A DNA stretch of 64,000 bases from DATAFF01 sp963744915 (GCA_963744915.1 CAVUUY010000009.1:186001-250000); one strand, 5' to 3'; shown: positions 17,435 to 27,349, numbered from the stretch's first letter. The notes: a model not told the origin generated them from the sequence alone. Numbers and translations: made by a program.

Positions 17435-19528
17435 ATGCCGAAGCTGCTCATCGACGGCACCGAGACCGAGGTCGAGAACGGCCTGACGCTGCTCCAGGCC
17501 TGCGAGCTGGCCGGCGCCGAGATCCCGCGGTTCTGCTATCATGAGCGCCTGTCGATCGCCGGCAACTGCCGCATGTGCCTGGTCGAGGTCAAGGGCATGC
17601 CCAAGCCGCAGGCCTCCTGCGCGCTTTCGATCAACGATCTGCGGCCGGGTCCCAAAGGCGAGCTGCCCGAGGTCTTCACCCGCTCCAAAATGGTGAAGAA
17701 GGCCCGCGAGGGGGTGATGGAATTTCTCCTCATCAACCACCCGCTCGACTGTCCGATCTGCGACCAGGGCGGGGAGTGCGACCTCCAGGACCAGGCCATG
17801 GCCTACGGCATCGACCGCAACCGGTTCGCCGAGAACAAGCGGGCGGTCGAGGACAAATATATCGGGCCGCTGGTCAAGACCTCGATGAACCGCTGCATCC
17901 ATTGCACGCGCTGCGTCCGCTTCACCGCCGAGGTCGCCGGCATCGAGGAGCTCGGTGCCATCGGCCGCGGCGAGGACATGGAGATCACCACCTATCTCGA
18001 ACGCGCCATGACCTCCGAGCTCCAGGGCAACGTCATCGACCTGTGCCCGGTCGGCGCGCTCACCTCGCGGCCCTATGAATTCCGCGGCCGCCCCTGGGAG
18101 CTGCGCAAGACCGAATCGATCGATGTCATGGATGCCGTCGGCTCCAACATCCGCGTCGATTCCCGCGGCCGCGAAGTCATGCGGATCCTGCCCCGCACCC
18201 ATGAGGACGTCAACGAGGAATGGATTTCCGACAAGACCCGCTTCGTGTGGGACGGCCTCAGGGCGCAGCGCCTCGACAGGCCCTATATCCGCAGCGACGG
18301 CCGGCTTCGCCCGGCGAGCTGGGCCGAGGCGCTGGGGCTTGCCGGCGAGCGCATCAAGGGCACCGATCCGGCGCGGATGGCGGCGCTGATCGGCGATCTT
18401 GCGGCGCTGGAAGAGGTGTTCGCGCTCAAGCTGCTGCTGGAGCGCCTCGGCGTGCCGCACATCGACTGCCGCGAGCCCCATTCGCCGCTCGGCAGCCGCG
18501 GCGGCCGGGCCGGCTATCTGTTCAACGCCACCATCGCCGGCATCGACCGGGCGGACGCCATCCTGATCGTCGGCAGCAATCCGCGCCATGAGGCGAGCGT
18601 GCTCAACGCCCGCATCCGGCGCGCCTTCCGGGCCCGCGGCGTGCCGATCGGGGTGATCGGGGAGGGGGGCGACCTGACCTATCCTTACGCCCATCTCGGC
18701 CATGGCGCCGATAGCCTGGCCGAGCTCCAGGCCGGCCGTCTGCCCTTCATCGAGCTTCTCCGCAAGGCGGAACGGCCGCTGATGATCATCGGCCCCGGCG
18801 CCTATGCGCAGCCCCATGGCACCGCGGTGCTGGGCGCCGCCGCCCAGCTCGCTCTCGATGCCGGGGTGGTCAAGGACGGCTGGAACGGCTTTTGCGTGCT
18901 CCACATCGCCGCGGGGCGGGTCGGCGCTCTCGAGCTGTGCGCACTACCCCAGAATGGCGGTCGCGACACCGCCGGCATTCTCGACGGCGCCCGGGCCGGC
19001 GATATCGAGCTCGTCTATCTGCTCGGCGCCGACGAGATCGACATGGCGGCTCTCGGCAAGGCATTCGTCATCTATCAGGGAACCCATGGCGATGCCGGTG
19101 CAAATCGCGCCGACATCATTTTCCCCGGCGCCGCCTATAGCGAGAAATCCTCGACCTTCCTCAACACCGAGGGGCGGCCGCAGCTGACGCGGCGCGCCCT
19201 CTTCCCACCCGGCGAGGCGCGCGACGACTGGGCAATCCTGCGCGCCCTGTCGGAGCGGGTCGGCGCCACCTTGCCCTTCGACACGCTCGATGGGCTCCGG
19301 TCTGGTCTCTACGACCGGCTGCCGCATCTGGGATTGCTGGACGAGATCACACCGGCCGATCCGGCAGGGCTGGCCGAGCTCGCGGCCGCCGGGGGCGCCC
19401 TGCGCCATGGCGCCTTCCGCAGCCCGATCAAGGATTATTATTTCACCAACCCGATCGCACGGGCTTCGAAAATCATGGCCGAATGCTCGAAGCTGCGCCG
19501 CGAGCGCCGGCTGGAAGCGGCGGAGTAA
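17435..19528 (+). CDS. nuoG: NADH-quinone oxidoreductase subunit G
   Basis: NuoG (75 kDa subunit) carries several Fe-S clusters of the NADH module. The 697-residue protein has the ferredoxin-like [2Fe-2S] ligands (PRFCYHERL, GNCRMCLVEV), CPICDQGGECDLQDQ, the [4Fe-4S] ligands CIHCTRCVRF and VIDLCPVGAL, then a molybdopterin-oxidoreductase-like domain without a cofactor role. Length is typical of the alphaproteobacterial/mitochondrial form. nuoH follows after 3 bp. Confidence 0.97.
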   Translation: MPKLLIDGTETEVENGLTLLQACELAGAEIPRFCYHERLSIAGNCRMCLVEVKGMPKPQASCALSINDLRPGPKGELPEVFTRSKMVKKAREGVMEFLLINHPLDCPICDQGGECDLQDQAMAYGIDRNRFAENKRAVEDKYIGPLVKTSMNRCIHCTRCVRFTAEVAGIEELGAIGRGEDMEITTYLERAMTSELQGNVIDLCPVGALTSRPYEFRGRPWELRKTESIDVMDAVGSNIRVDSRGREVMRILPRTHEDVNEEWISDKTRFVWDGLRAQRLDRPYIRSDGRLRPASWAEALGLAGERIKGTDPARMAALIGDLAALEEVFALKLLLERLGVPHIDCREPHSPLGSRGGRAGYLFNATIAGIDRADAILIVGSNPRHEASVLNARIRRAFRARGVPIGVIGEGGDLTYPYAHLGHGADSLAELQAGRLPFIELLRKAERPLMIIGPGAYAQPHGTAVLGAAAQLALDAGVVKDGWNGFCVLHIAAGRVGALELCALPQNGGRDTAGILDGARAGDIELVYLLGADEIDMAALGKAFVIYQGTHGDAGANRADIIFPGAAYSEKSSTFLNTEGRPQLTRRALFPPGEARDDWAILRALSERVGATLPFDTLDGLRSGLYDRLPHLGLLDEITPADPAGLAELAAAGGALRHGAFRSPIKDYYFTNPIARASKIMAECSKLRRERRLEAAE

Positions 19529-19531
19529 GGC

Positions 19532-20566
19532 ATGACCGAACTCCTCACCACGCTGGCTTTCATCGTCGTCCAATCGGTGGCCCTGCTCATCTCGCTGCTC
19601 ATCATCGTCGCCTATCTCATTTATGCCGACCGCAAGATCTGGGCGGCGGTGCAAATGCGGCGCGGCCCCAATGTGGTCGGCCCGTTCGGGCTGTTCCAGT
19701 CCTTTGCCGACCTCCTGAAATTCGTCTTCAAGGAGGTCATCGTCCCGGACGGGGCCAACAAGGGCGTCTTCGTCATCGCGCCGCTGGTCACTGCCACTTT
19801 GGCGCTCGCCGCCTGGGCGGTGATCCCGCTCTCCGAGGGTTGGGCGATCGCGAACATCAATGTCGGGATCCTCTATTTCTTCGCGATCTCCTCGCTCGGC
19901 GTCTATGGCGTGATCATGGGCGGCTGGGCATCGAACTCGAAATACCCGTTCCTGGCGGCGCTGCGCTCGGCCGCCCAGATGGTGTCCTACGAGGTGTCGA
20001 TCGGCTTCGTCATCGTCGCCGTGCTGTTGTGCGCCGGCTCGCTCAACCTGCAGGACATCGTGCTGGCGCAGCGCTTCGGGCTCGGCACCTGGATCGGCCT
20101 TCCCGGCTCCTTCCTCGACTGGTACTGGCTGCCGCTCCTGCCGATGTGCGTGGTGTTCTTCGTTTCGGCGCTCGCCGAGACCAACCGGCCGCCCTTCGAT
20201 CTCGTCGAGGCCGAAAGCGAGCTCGTGGCCGGCTTCATGGTCGAATATTCGTCCACCCCCTACATGCTGTTCATGCTCGGCGAATATGTGGCGATCGCCA
20301 CCATGTGCGCCATGATCACGGTCCTGTTTCTCGGCGGGTGGCTCCCGCCCATCGACGTCCCACCGTTCAACTGGATCCCCGGTCTGGTGTGGTTCCTGGC
20401 CAAGCTCTGCTTCGTGTTCTTCATGTTTGCCATGGTCAAGGCGTTCGTTCCGCGCTACCGCTATGATCAGCTGATGCGGCTGGGCTGGAAGGTATTCCTG
20501 CCGTTGTCGCTGTTGTGGGTGGTGCTCACCGCCGGCGTGCTGGTGAGCTTCGGATGGGCACCGTGA
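19532..20566 (+). CDS. nuoH: NADH-quinone oxidoreductase subunit H
   Basis: NuoH (ND1) lines the quinone entry channel at the membrane interface. The 344-residue protein has about eight transmembrane helices and the conserved signatures ADRKIWAAVQMRRGPNVVG, LKFVFKE, ASNSKYPFLAALRS and AETNRPPFDLVEAESELVAG. The start is the ATG three bases after nuoG. Confidence 0.98.
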   Translation: MTELLTTLAFIVVQSVALLISLLIIVAYLIYADRKIWAAVQMRRGPNVVGPFGLFQSFADLLKFVFKEVIVPDGANKGVFVIAPLVTATLALAAWAVIPLSEGWAIANINVGILYFFAISSLGVYGVIMGGWASNSKYPFLAALRSAAQMVSYEVSIGFVIVAVLLCAGSLNLQDIVLAQRFGLGTWIGLPGSFLDWYWLPLLPMCVVFFVSALAETNRPPFDLVEAESELVAGFMVEYSSTPYMLFMLGEYVAIATMCAMITVLFLGGWLPPIDVPPFNWIPGLVWFLAKLCFVFFMFAMVKAFVPRYRYDQLMRLGWKVFLPLSLLWVVLTAGVLVSFGWAP

Positions 20567-20578
20567 GGAGGTCGGCCT

Positions 20579-20827
20579 ATGAGCGATGCAACGCTCCGGC
20601 TGCTCGGGGCCTTTGTCATGCTGGTCGTCGGCTTCGCGGCCTATGTGCTGACCGACCGCATCGCCTACCGGCCGCTGCGCCGCCGCTACGAGCGCCGCAA
20701 GGCGATGGGCCGCCGCGGCCTCGAGCCCAACATGGTGATGGCGTTCATGCGCATCGGCATGTTCATCGGCCTGCCGGCGCTGGGCCTGCTGATCGGTCCA
20801 TCGCTGCTGCGGCTGTGGCTCGCCTGA
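20579..20827 (+). CDS. Unassigned two-helix membrane protein between nuoH and nuoI
   Basis: The 82-residue product has two predicted transmembrane helices (about residues 8-27 and 54-80) separated by a strongly basic loop (RRRYERRKAMGRRG). It is not a core complex I subunit. The gene starts 12 bp after nuoH and ends 16 bp before nuoI, in the same direction. AGGAGG precedes its ATG, which supports real translation. Its function is unknown; it could be an accessory or assembly factor, judged from position only. Confidence 0.65.
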   Translation: MSDATLRLLGAFVMLVVGFAAYVLTDRIAYRPLRRRYERRKAMGRRGLEPNMVMAFMRIGMFIGLPALGLLIGPSLLRLWLA

Positions 20828-20843
20828 GCGGAAGGATGATTGC

Positions 20844-21332
20844 ATGAGGCTTGCCCGCTCTGCTCGCGCCCTGTTCCTGACCGAGTTCATCTCGGCCTTC
20901 TTCCTGTCGCTGCGCTACATGTTCGCGCCCAAGACCACGGTCGACTATCCCTTCGAGAAGGGAGCCCTGTCGCCCCGATTCCGCGGAGAGCATGCGCTGC
21001 GCCGCTATCCCAATGGCGAGGAGCGCTGCATCGCCTGCAAGCTGTGCGAGGCGATCTGCCCGGCCCAGGCCATCACCATCGAAGCCGGCCCGCGCCGCAA
21101 TGACGGCACCCGCCGCACCACCCGCTACGACATCGACATGGTGAAATGCATCTATTGCGGGTTTTGCCAGGAAGCCTGTCCGGTCGATGCCATCGTCGAG
21201 GGGCCGAACTACGAATTCGCGACCGAGACGCGCGAGGAGCTGCTCTACGACAAGGACAAGCTCCTCGACAATGGCGACCGCTGGGAACGCGAGCTCGCCC
21301 GCAACATCGCGCTCGACGCGCCCTATCGCTGA
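20844..21332 (+). CDS. nuoI: NADH-quinone oxidoreductase subunit I
   Basis: NuoI carries two [4Fe-4S] clusters (N6a, N6b) in the electron path to NuoB. Both ligand sets are visible: CIACKLCEAICP (about residue 61) and CIYCGFCQEACP (about residue 100). The protein is 162 residues long, of usual size, with the N-terminal hydrophobic segment typical of proteobacterial NuoI. Confidence 0.98.
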   Translation: MRLARSARALFLTEFISAFFLSLRYMFAPKTTVDYPFEKGALSPRFRGEHALRRYPNGEERCIACKLCEAICPAQAITIEAGPRRNDGTRRTTRYDIDMVKCIYCGFCQEACPVDAIVEGPNYEFATETREELLYDKDKLLDNGDRWERELARNIALDAPYR

Positions 21333-21353
21333 CCGGAAGCGGAGCGTACCGAG

Positions 21354-21965
21354 ATGGCAGCTGCCCTTTTCTTCTATCTCTTCTCGGCCGTTGCCATCGC
21401 TTCGGCGGTCATGGTGATCGCGGCCAGAAACCCGGTCCATTCGGTCCTGTTTCTGATCCTTGCCTTCTTCAATGGCGCCGGGTTGTTCGTGCTGCTCGGG
21501 GCCGAGTTCCTGGCGATGATCCTGGTGGTCGTCTATGTCGGCGCCGTCGCGGTGCTGTTCCTGTTCGTGGTGATGATGCTCGATGTCGATTTCGTCGAGC
21601 TGCGGCAGGGCATGCTCAACTACCTGCCGGTCGGCGCCACCATCGGGCTCATCCTGCTCGGCGAGCTCGGGCTCGTGGTCGGCACCTGGACGCTGTCGCC
21701 GCAGCTGCTCAAGGCGGTGACGGCGCCGTTGCCCGCCTCGGGTACGGTGTCCAACACCGAGGCGATCGGGCTCCTGCTTTACACCCGCTATCTGTTCTAC
21801 TTCCAGACGGCCGGCCTCATTCTTCTCATCGCCATGGTCGGCGCCATCGTGCTGACGCTCCGCCACAAAGCCGGGGTGAGGCGGCAGAGCATCCCGCAGC
21901 AGGTGGCACGCGATCCGGCGAGCGCCATCGAGATTCGGCACGTCAGGCCGGGTCAAGGGATCTGA
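21354..21965 (+). CDS. nuoJ: NADH-quinone oxidoreductase subunit J
   Basis: NuoJ (ND6) is a five-helix membrane subunit of the proton-pumping arm. The 203-residue protein contains the typical AARNPVHSVLFLILAFFNGA segment and EFLAMILVVVYVGAVAVLFLF in helix 3. nuoK starts 20 bp after its stop. Confidence 0.97.
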   Translation: MAAALFFYLFSAVAIASAVMVIAARNPVHSVLFLILAFFNGAGLFVLLGAEFLAMILVVVYVGAVAVLFLFVVMMLDVDFVELRQGMLNYLPVGATIGLILLGELGLVVGTWTLSPQLLKAVTAPLPASGTVSNTEAIGLLLYTRYLFYFQTAGLILLIAMVGAIVLTLRHKAGVRRQSIPQQVARDPASAIEIRHVRPGQGI

Positions 21966-21985
21966 GGAGAGGGGTCCGGAGAGAG

Positions 21986-22294
21986 ATGACGATCGCGCTC
22001 GGCCATTACCTCACTGTCGCAGCCATCCTGTTCACCATCGGCATTTTCGGCATTTTTCTCAATCGCAAGAACGTCATCGTCATCCTGATGTCGATCGAGC
22101 TGATGCTGCTTGCCGTCAACATCAACCTTGTCGCCTTTTCGGCATTCCTCGGTGATCTCGTCGGGCAGATCTTTGCCTTGCTGGTGCTGACAGTCGCCGC
22201 CGGCGAGGCGGCGATCGGCCTCGCCATCCTCGTCACCTATCACCGCAACCGCGGCACCATCGCGGTCGAGGACATCAACCTGATGAAAGGCTGA
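21986..22294 (+). CDS. nuoK: NADH-quinone oxidoreductase subunit K
   Basis: NuoK (ND4L) is a three-helix membrane subunit. The 102-residue product has the conserved helix-2 Glu in ILMSIELMLLAVNIN and the helix-3 Glu in VAAGEAAIGLA, which lie on the proton path. GGAGAG stands before the ATG, which is why 21986 was chosen. Confidence 0.97.
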   Translation: MTIALGHYLTVAAILFTIGIFGIFLNRKNVIVILMSIELMLLAVNINLVAFSAFLGDLVGQIFALLVLTVAAGEAAIGLAILVTYHRNRGTIAVEDINLMKG

Positions 22295-22302
22295 CCGCGG
22301 GC

Positions 22303-24363
22303 ATGAACAGCGTCTTCATCCTCATCGTCTTCCTGCCGCTGCTCGGCGCGCTGGTTGCCGGCCTTTTCTGCACGGCGGCGTTTCGGCGCATCAGCATCGA
22401 CGGCACCCCCGACGAGCATGCCGCGACCGGCGCGCATCATCCGGCGGAAAGCCATGCCGCGAGCGACGCCCCGGACGGTCATGGCCCTGCCGGCAGCTCG
22501 ACATTCCCGCAATATCTCACCTGCGGACTGCTGGTCGTTGCGGCGCTCCTCTCCTGGTACGCCTTTTTCGACGTCGCCTATGGCGAGCACACCTACAAGG
22601 TCGAGATCATGCGCTGGATCCACTCCGGCGGTCTGGCGGCGGACTGGGCGCTCAGGGTCGACACCCTGACTGCGGTGATGCTGGTGGTCGTCACCACCGT
22701 TTCCTCGCTCGTCCACATCTATTCCATCGGCTATATGAGCCACGATCCGCATCAGGCGCGGTTCTTCAGCTTTCTGTCGCTCTTCACCTTCGCCATGCTG
22801 ATGCTGGTCACCGCCGACAATCTGGTGCAGCTGTTCTTCGGCTGGGAAGGGGTCGGCCTTGCCTCGTACCTGCTCATCGGCTTCTGGTACGACCGGCCGT
22901 CGGCCAATGCGGCGGCGATCAAGGCCTTCATCGTCAACCGGGTGGGCGACTTCGGCTTCGCGCTCGGCATCTTCGCCACCTACAAGCTGTTCGGCTCGAT
23001 CGAGTTCGATACGCTGTTTTCGGCAGCGCCAGAGCAGGTGGGCAAGACCATTTTCTTCCTCGGCGCCAACCACGACGCGATGACCGTCATCTGCCTGCTC
23101 CTGTTCATGGGAGCGATGGGGAAATCGGCCCAGTTCCTGCTGCACACCTGGCTGCCCGATGCCATGGAGGGGCCGACCCCGGTCTCGGCTCTGATCCATG
23201 CCGCCACCATGGTCACCGCCGGCGTCTTCCTGGTGGCGCGCATGTCGCCGTTCTTCGAGCTTGCCCCCGATGCCCGCATCGTGGTGCTGCTGATCGGCTC
23301 GGTGACCGCCTTCTTCGCGGGCACCGTCGGCCTGGTGCAGAACGACATCAAGCGCGTCATCGCCTATTCCACCTGCTCGCAGCTCGGCTACATGTTCGCG
23401 GCGCTCGGCGTCGGCGCCTACGGCATCGCCATGTTCCACCTGTTCACCCATGCCTTCTTCAAGGCGCTGCTGTTCCTCGGCTCGGGCTCGGTGATCCATG
23501 CCCTCGATGGCGAGCAGGACATGCGCCGCATGGGCGGCCTCTATCCCAAGCTCAGGATAACCTGGGCGATGATGCTGATCGGCACGCTTGCTCTATGCGG
23601 CTTCCCGCTGACCGCCGGCTTCTATTCCAAGGATGCGATCATCGAGGCGGTCTCGGCCGCCGAGGGGCATGTCGGGCTCGCCGGCTTCAGCCTGATGCTG
23701 CTGATCGTTGCCGCGTTCTTCACCGCCTTCTACGCGTGGCGGCTGATGTTCATGACCTTCCACGGCACGCCGCGGGCCAATCCCGAGGTGATGAGCCACG
23801 CCCATGAGAGCCCGCCGATCATGCTGGTGCCGCTCTATCTGCTGGCGGCCGGGGCGCTGTTCGCCGGCATCCTGTTCGCCGGCTCGTTCATCGGCGAGGA
23901 GGAGGGGCTGTTCTGGGGCACCTCGCTCTATCGCAGCGCCGACAACAACGTTCTTGCCGCGATGCATCATGTCGGTGTCCTGATCACCGCCGCGCCGCTC
24001 GTCATGCTGGTTGCCGGCTTTGCTCTCGCCTGGCTGTTCTACATCCGCGATCCGGCGATTCCGGCCCGCCTCGCCGAGCGCCACGAGCCGCTTTACCGCT
24101 TCCTCCTCAACAAGTGGTATTTCGACGAGATCTATGATGCGCTGATCGTGCGCCCGACATTGTGGCTCGGCCGCGCCCTGTGGAAATATGGTGACGGGCG
24201 GCTGATCGACGGCCTGGGGCCGGACGGCGTGTCGGCGCGGGTGATCGACGTCACCCAGCGGGTGATGCGGCTGCAGACCGGCTATCTCTACCATTATGCC
24301 TTCGCCATGCTGATCGGGGTCGCCGCCCTCGTGACCTATTACTCGTTCATGGGGGTCCGCTGA
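22303..24363 (+). CDS. nuoL: NADH-quinone oxidoreductase subunit L
   Basis: NuoL (ND5) is the distal antiporter-like subunit with a long lateral helix. The 686-residue protein has about 16 transmembrane helices, with GWEGVGLASYLLIGFW and the channel Lys/His residues in FLLHTWLPDAMEGPTPVSAL. An unusual detail is a His/Ala-rich hydrophilic insert between the first two helices (about residues 30-65). The stop overlaps the nuoM ATG by one base. Confidence 0.97.
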   Translation: MNSVFILIVFLPLLGALVAGLFCTAAFRRISIDGTPDEHAATGAHHPAESHAASDAPDGHGPAGSSTFPQYLTCGLLVVAALLSWYAFFDVAYGEHTYKVEIMRWIHSGGLAADWALRVDTLTAVMLVVVTTVSSLVHIYSIGYMSHDPHQARFFSFLSLFTFAMLMLVTADNLVQLFFGWEGVGLASYLLIGFWYDRPSANAAAIKAFIVNRVGDFGFALGIFATYKLFGSIEFDTLFSAAPEQVGKTIFFLGANHDAMTVICLLLFMGAMGKSAQFLLHTWLPDAMEGPTPVSALIHAATMVTAGVFLVARMSPFFELAPDARIVVLLIGSVTAFFAGTVGLVQNDIKRVIAYSTCSQLGYMFAALGVGAYGIAMFHLFTHAFFKALLFLGSGSVIHALDGEQDMRRMGGLYPKLRITWAMMLIGTLALCGFPLTAGFYSKDAIIEAVSAAEGHVGLAGFSLMLLIVAAFFTAFYAWRLMFMTFHGTPRANPEVMSHAHESPPIMLVPLYLLAAGALFAGILFAGSFIGEEEGLFWGTSLYRSADNNVLAAMHHVGVLITAAPLVMLVAGFALAWLFYIRDPAIPARLAERHEPLYRFLLNKWYFDEIYDALIVRPTLWLGRALWKYGDGRLIDGLGPDGVSARVIDVTQRVMRLQTGYLYHYAFAMLIGVAALVTYYSFMGVR

Positions 24364-25874
24364 TGTCCTCATGGCCGATCCTCACCGCCATCACCTTCCT
24401 GCCGCTGGTCGGCGCGCTGTTCATCCTGGTGGTGCGCGGCGACGACCAGGTGGCGGTGCGCAACATGCGCTGGACGGCGCTGTTCACCACGCTCATCACC
24501 TTCCTGCTCAGCCTGATCCTGTGGGCCGATTTCGACCCGGCGAGCAAGAGCTTCCAATTCGTCGAGCAATATCCCTGGCTCGGCGGCGCCATGACCTACC
24601 ATATGGGGGTCGATGGAATATCGCTGCCCTTCGTGCTCCTGACCGCCTTCCTGATGCCGATATCCATCCTGGCGAGCTTCAAGGTCGAGCGGCGCGTCAA
24701 GGAATATATGATCGCCTTCCTGGTGCTCGAGACGCTGATGATCGGCGTGTTCTGCGCCCTCGACCTCGGGCTTTTCTACCTGTTCTTCGAAGGCGGCCTC
24801 ATACCGATGTTCCTGATCATCGGCATCTGGGGCGGCCCGCGGCGGGTCTATGCCAGCTTCAAGTTCTTCCTCTACACTCTGCTCGGCTCGGTGCTGATGC
24901 TGCTCGCCATCATGGCCATGTTCTGGCATGCCGGCACCAGCGACATCGCCACCATCCTGGCGCATCCGAACTTTCCGGCGGGGCTGCAGACCTGGCTGTG
25001 GCTCGCCTTCTTCGCCTCCTTCGCCGTCAAGCTGCCGATGTGGCCGGTCCACACCTGGCTGCCGGACGCCCATGTCGAGGCGCCGACCGCCGGCTCGGTC
25101 ATCCTGGCTGCCATCCTGCTGAAGATGGGTGGCTATGGCTTCATCCGCTTCTCGCTGCCGATGTTCCCGGTGGCATCCGAGAAGTTCGCGCCGCTCGTCT
25201 TTACCCTGTCGGTGGTGGCGATCGTCTACACCTCGCTGGTGGCGCTTGCCCAGGAGGACATGAAGAAGCTCATCGCCTATTCGTCGGTCGCCCATATGGG
25301 CTTCGTCACCATCGGCATCTTCAGCCTGACCCAGCAGGGGATCGAGGGAGCGATCTTCCAGATGATCTCACACGGCCTCGTCTCGGGCGCGCTGTTCCTG
25401 TGCGTCGGCGTCGTATACGACCGGATGCACACCCGCGAAATCGCCGCCTATGGCGGGCTCGTTCACCGCATGCCGGCCTATGCGCTGGTGTTCATGGTGT
25501 TCACCATGGCCAATGTCGGGCTGCCCGGAACGTCGGGCTTCGTCGGCGAGTTCCTGACCCTGCTCAGCGCCTTCCTGGCCAATAGCTGGGTCGCGTTCTT
25601 TGCGACCTTCGGGGTCATCCTGTCGGCGGCCTATGCGCTGTGGCTCTATGGCCGGGTGATGTTCGGCCCGCTGACCAAGCCGGAATTGCGCGGCATGCTC
25701 GATCTCGACCGCCGCGAGGCGGCGACATTGCTGCCGCTGGCGGCGCTCACCGTGCTGTTCGGCATCTATCCGGCGCCGGTCATGGATCTCTATGCCGCCA
25801 GCATCGGCGGGCTGATGACCCAGCTCGCCGCCGGCCTCGCCATCGTCAAGCCGCTCGCCGCGCTTGCTCCCTAG
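24363..25874 (+). CDS. nuoM: NADH-quinone oxidoreductase subunit M
   Basis: NuoM (ND4) is an antiporter-like membrane subunit. The 503-residue protein has about 14 transmembrane helices and the typical FEGGLIPMFLIIGIWG (with the conserved Glu), KLPMWPVHTWLPDAHVEAPT, and HGLVSGALFLCVGVVYDR segments. It follows nuoL with a one-base overlap (TGATG). Confidence 0.98.
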   Translation: MSSWPILTAITFLPLVGALFILVVRGDDQVAVRNMRWTALFTTLITFLLSLILWADFDPASKSFQFVEQYPWLGGAMTYHMGVDGISLPFVLLTAFLMPISILASFKVERRVKEYMIAFLVLETLMIGVFCALDLGLFYLFFEGGLIPMFLIIGIWGGPRRVYASFKFFLYTLLGSVLMLLAIMAMFWHAGTSDIATILAHPNFPAGLQTWLWLAFFASFAVKLPMWPVHTWLPDAHVEAPTAGSVILAAILLKMGGYGFIRFSLPMFPVASEKFAPLVFTLSVVAIVYTSLVALAQEDMKKLIAYSSVAHMGFVTIGIFSLTQQGIEGAIFQMISHGLVSGALFLCVGVVYDRMHTREIAAYGGLVHRMPAYALVFMVFTMANVGLPGTSGFVGEFLTLLSAFLANSWVAFFATFGVILSAAYALWLYGRVMFGPLTKPELRGMLDLDRREAATLLPLAALTVLFGIYPAPVMDLYAASIGGLMTQLAAGLAIVKPLAALAP

Positions 25875-25903
25875 AGCGCTGCGAGCAGATCAGGAACCCG
25901 CCC

Positions 25904-27349
25904 ATGTCGAACATCCTCGCCACCGCCGATGCCCAGGCCGCGCTGCCGGAGATCGTCCTCGTGGTCGCGGCGCTCGTGCTCCTGATGCTCGGGGTGCTGC
26001 GCGACAGGAGCGAGAGCTTCGACTTCATATCCATTCTGGCGGTGGTCGCGCTGGCCGGTGCCGCGGGCCTCGTGATCGTGGCCGGCCCGGGTCGGGTCAC
26101 CGCCTTTCATGGCAGCTTGGTCGTCGACACCTTCGCCCGCGTCATGAAGGTCATGGCGCTGTTCGCCTCGGCCGTGGCCATCATCATGTCCACCAGCGTC
26201 ATGAAGACGGACAAGCTCGACCGGTTCGAATATCCGGTGCTGATCCTGCTGGCGACCGTCGGCATGATGGTGATGATCTCGGCCAATGACCTGATCGCGC
26301 TCTATATGGGTCTCGAGCTGCAATCGCTGGCGCTCTATGTCGTGGCGGCGATCGATCGCGACAATGTCCGCTCCTCGGAAGCCGGGCTCAAATATTTCGT
26401 TCTCGGCGCCCTGTCGTCGGGCATGCTGCTCTATGGCGTGTCGCTGATCTACGGCTTTACCGGGGTCACCGGCTTCGCCGCCCTGGCCGAGCAGGTCAAG
26501 GTCAATGGCGCCGGCATCGGGCTGATCTTCGGCCTCGTCTTCCTCATCGCCGGCCTCGCCTTCAAGGTCTCGGCGGTGCCGTTCCACATGTGGACCCCCG
26601 ATGTCTATGAGGGCGCACCGACGCCGGTCACCAATTTCTTTGCCGCGGCGACCAAGGTGGCGGCCATGGCCCTCTTCGTCCGCGCCATGGTGCAGCCGTT
26701 TCCGGCCATTGCCGCCGACTGGCAGCAGATCGTGGTGTTCCTCTCGATCGCCTCGATGGGGCTTGGCGCCTTCGCCGCGATCGGCCAAAGCAACATCAAG
26801 CGGCTGCTCGCCTATTCCTCGATCGGCAATGTCGGCTATGCCCTGATCGGGCTGGCGGCCGGCGGCACCGAGGGTGTCCGCGGGGTGGTGCTCTACATGT
26901 TGATCTACATGATGATGACGCTCGGGTCCTTCGCCTGCGTCATCGCCATGCGCCGCAATGGCCGCGCCGTCGAGGAGATCGGCGACCTTGCCGGGCTTGC
27001 CCGCACCAACCGCGGCCTGGCCTTCGTGCTCGCCATGCTGATGTTCTCGCTCGCCGGCATCCCGCCGCTCGCCGGCTTCTTTGCCAAATATTTCGTGTTC
27101 CTGGCGGCCATCAAGTCCAATCTCGTGGCATTGGCGGTGATCGGCGTGCTGACCAGCGTGGTCGGCGCCTATTACTATCTGCGGATCGTCAAGCTCATGT
27201 ATTTCGACGAGCCGGTGCCGCGCTTCGATCCGGCGCCGCTTGAAATCAACCTCGTTGCGGCCATGATGGGCCTGTTCATGCTCGGCTTCGTGTTCATCGC
27301 CCATCCTCTGCTCATCATGGCGCAGGCCGCGGCGCAATCATTGTTCTAG
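25904..27349 (+). CDS. nuoN: NADH-quinone oxidoreductase subunit N
   Basis: NuoN (ND2) is the third antiporter-like subunit and closes the nuo gene set. The 481-residue protein has about 14 transmembrane helices, the segments LYMGLELQSLALYVVAA and FHMWTPDVYEGAPTPVT, and the C-terminal YYYLRIVKLMYFDEP. ATG 25904 is used. The gap to birA is under 12 bp, so transcription probably continues. Confidence 0.98.
   Translation: MSNILATADAQAALPEIVLVVAALVLLMLGVLRDRSESFDFISILAVVALAGAAGLVIVAGPGRVTAFHGSLVVDTFARVMKVMALFASAVAIIMSTSVMKTDKLDRFEYPVLILLATVGMMVMISANDLIALYMGLELQSLALYVVAAIDRDNVRSSEAGLKYFVLGALSSGMLLYGVSLIYGFTGVTGFAALAEQVKVNGAGIGLIFGLVFLIAGLAFKVSAVPFHMWTPDVYEGAPTPVTNFFAAATKVAAMALFVRAMVQPFPAIAADWQQIVVFLSIASMGLGAFAAIGQSNIKRLLAYSSIGNVGYALIGLAAGGTEGVRGVVLYMLIYMMMTLGSFACVIAMRRNGRAVEEIGDLAGLARTNRGLAFVLAMLMFSLAGIPPLAGFFAKYFVFLAAIKSNLVALAVIGVLTSVVGAYYYLRIVKLMYFDEPVPRFDPAPLEINLVAAMMGLFMLGFVFIAHPLLIMAQAAAQSLF

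Noticed and set aside
18944..20890. A 648-codon minus-strand frame across nuoG, nuoH and the small membrane gene
   Set aside because: It is opposite conserved nuo genes and is full of Gln/Arg/Glu runs with no recognised domain.
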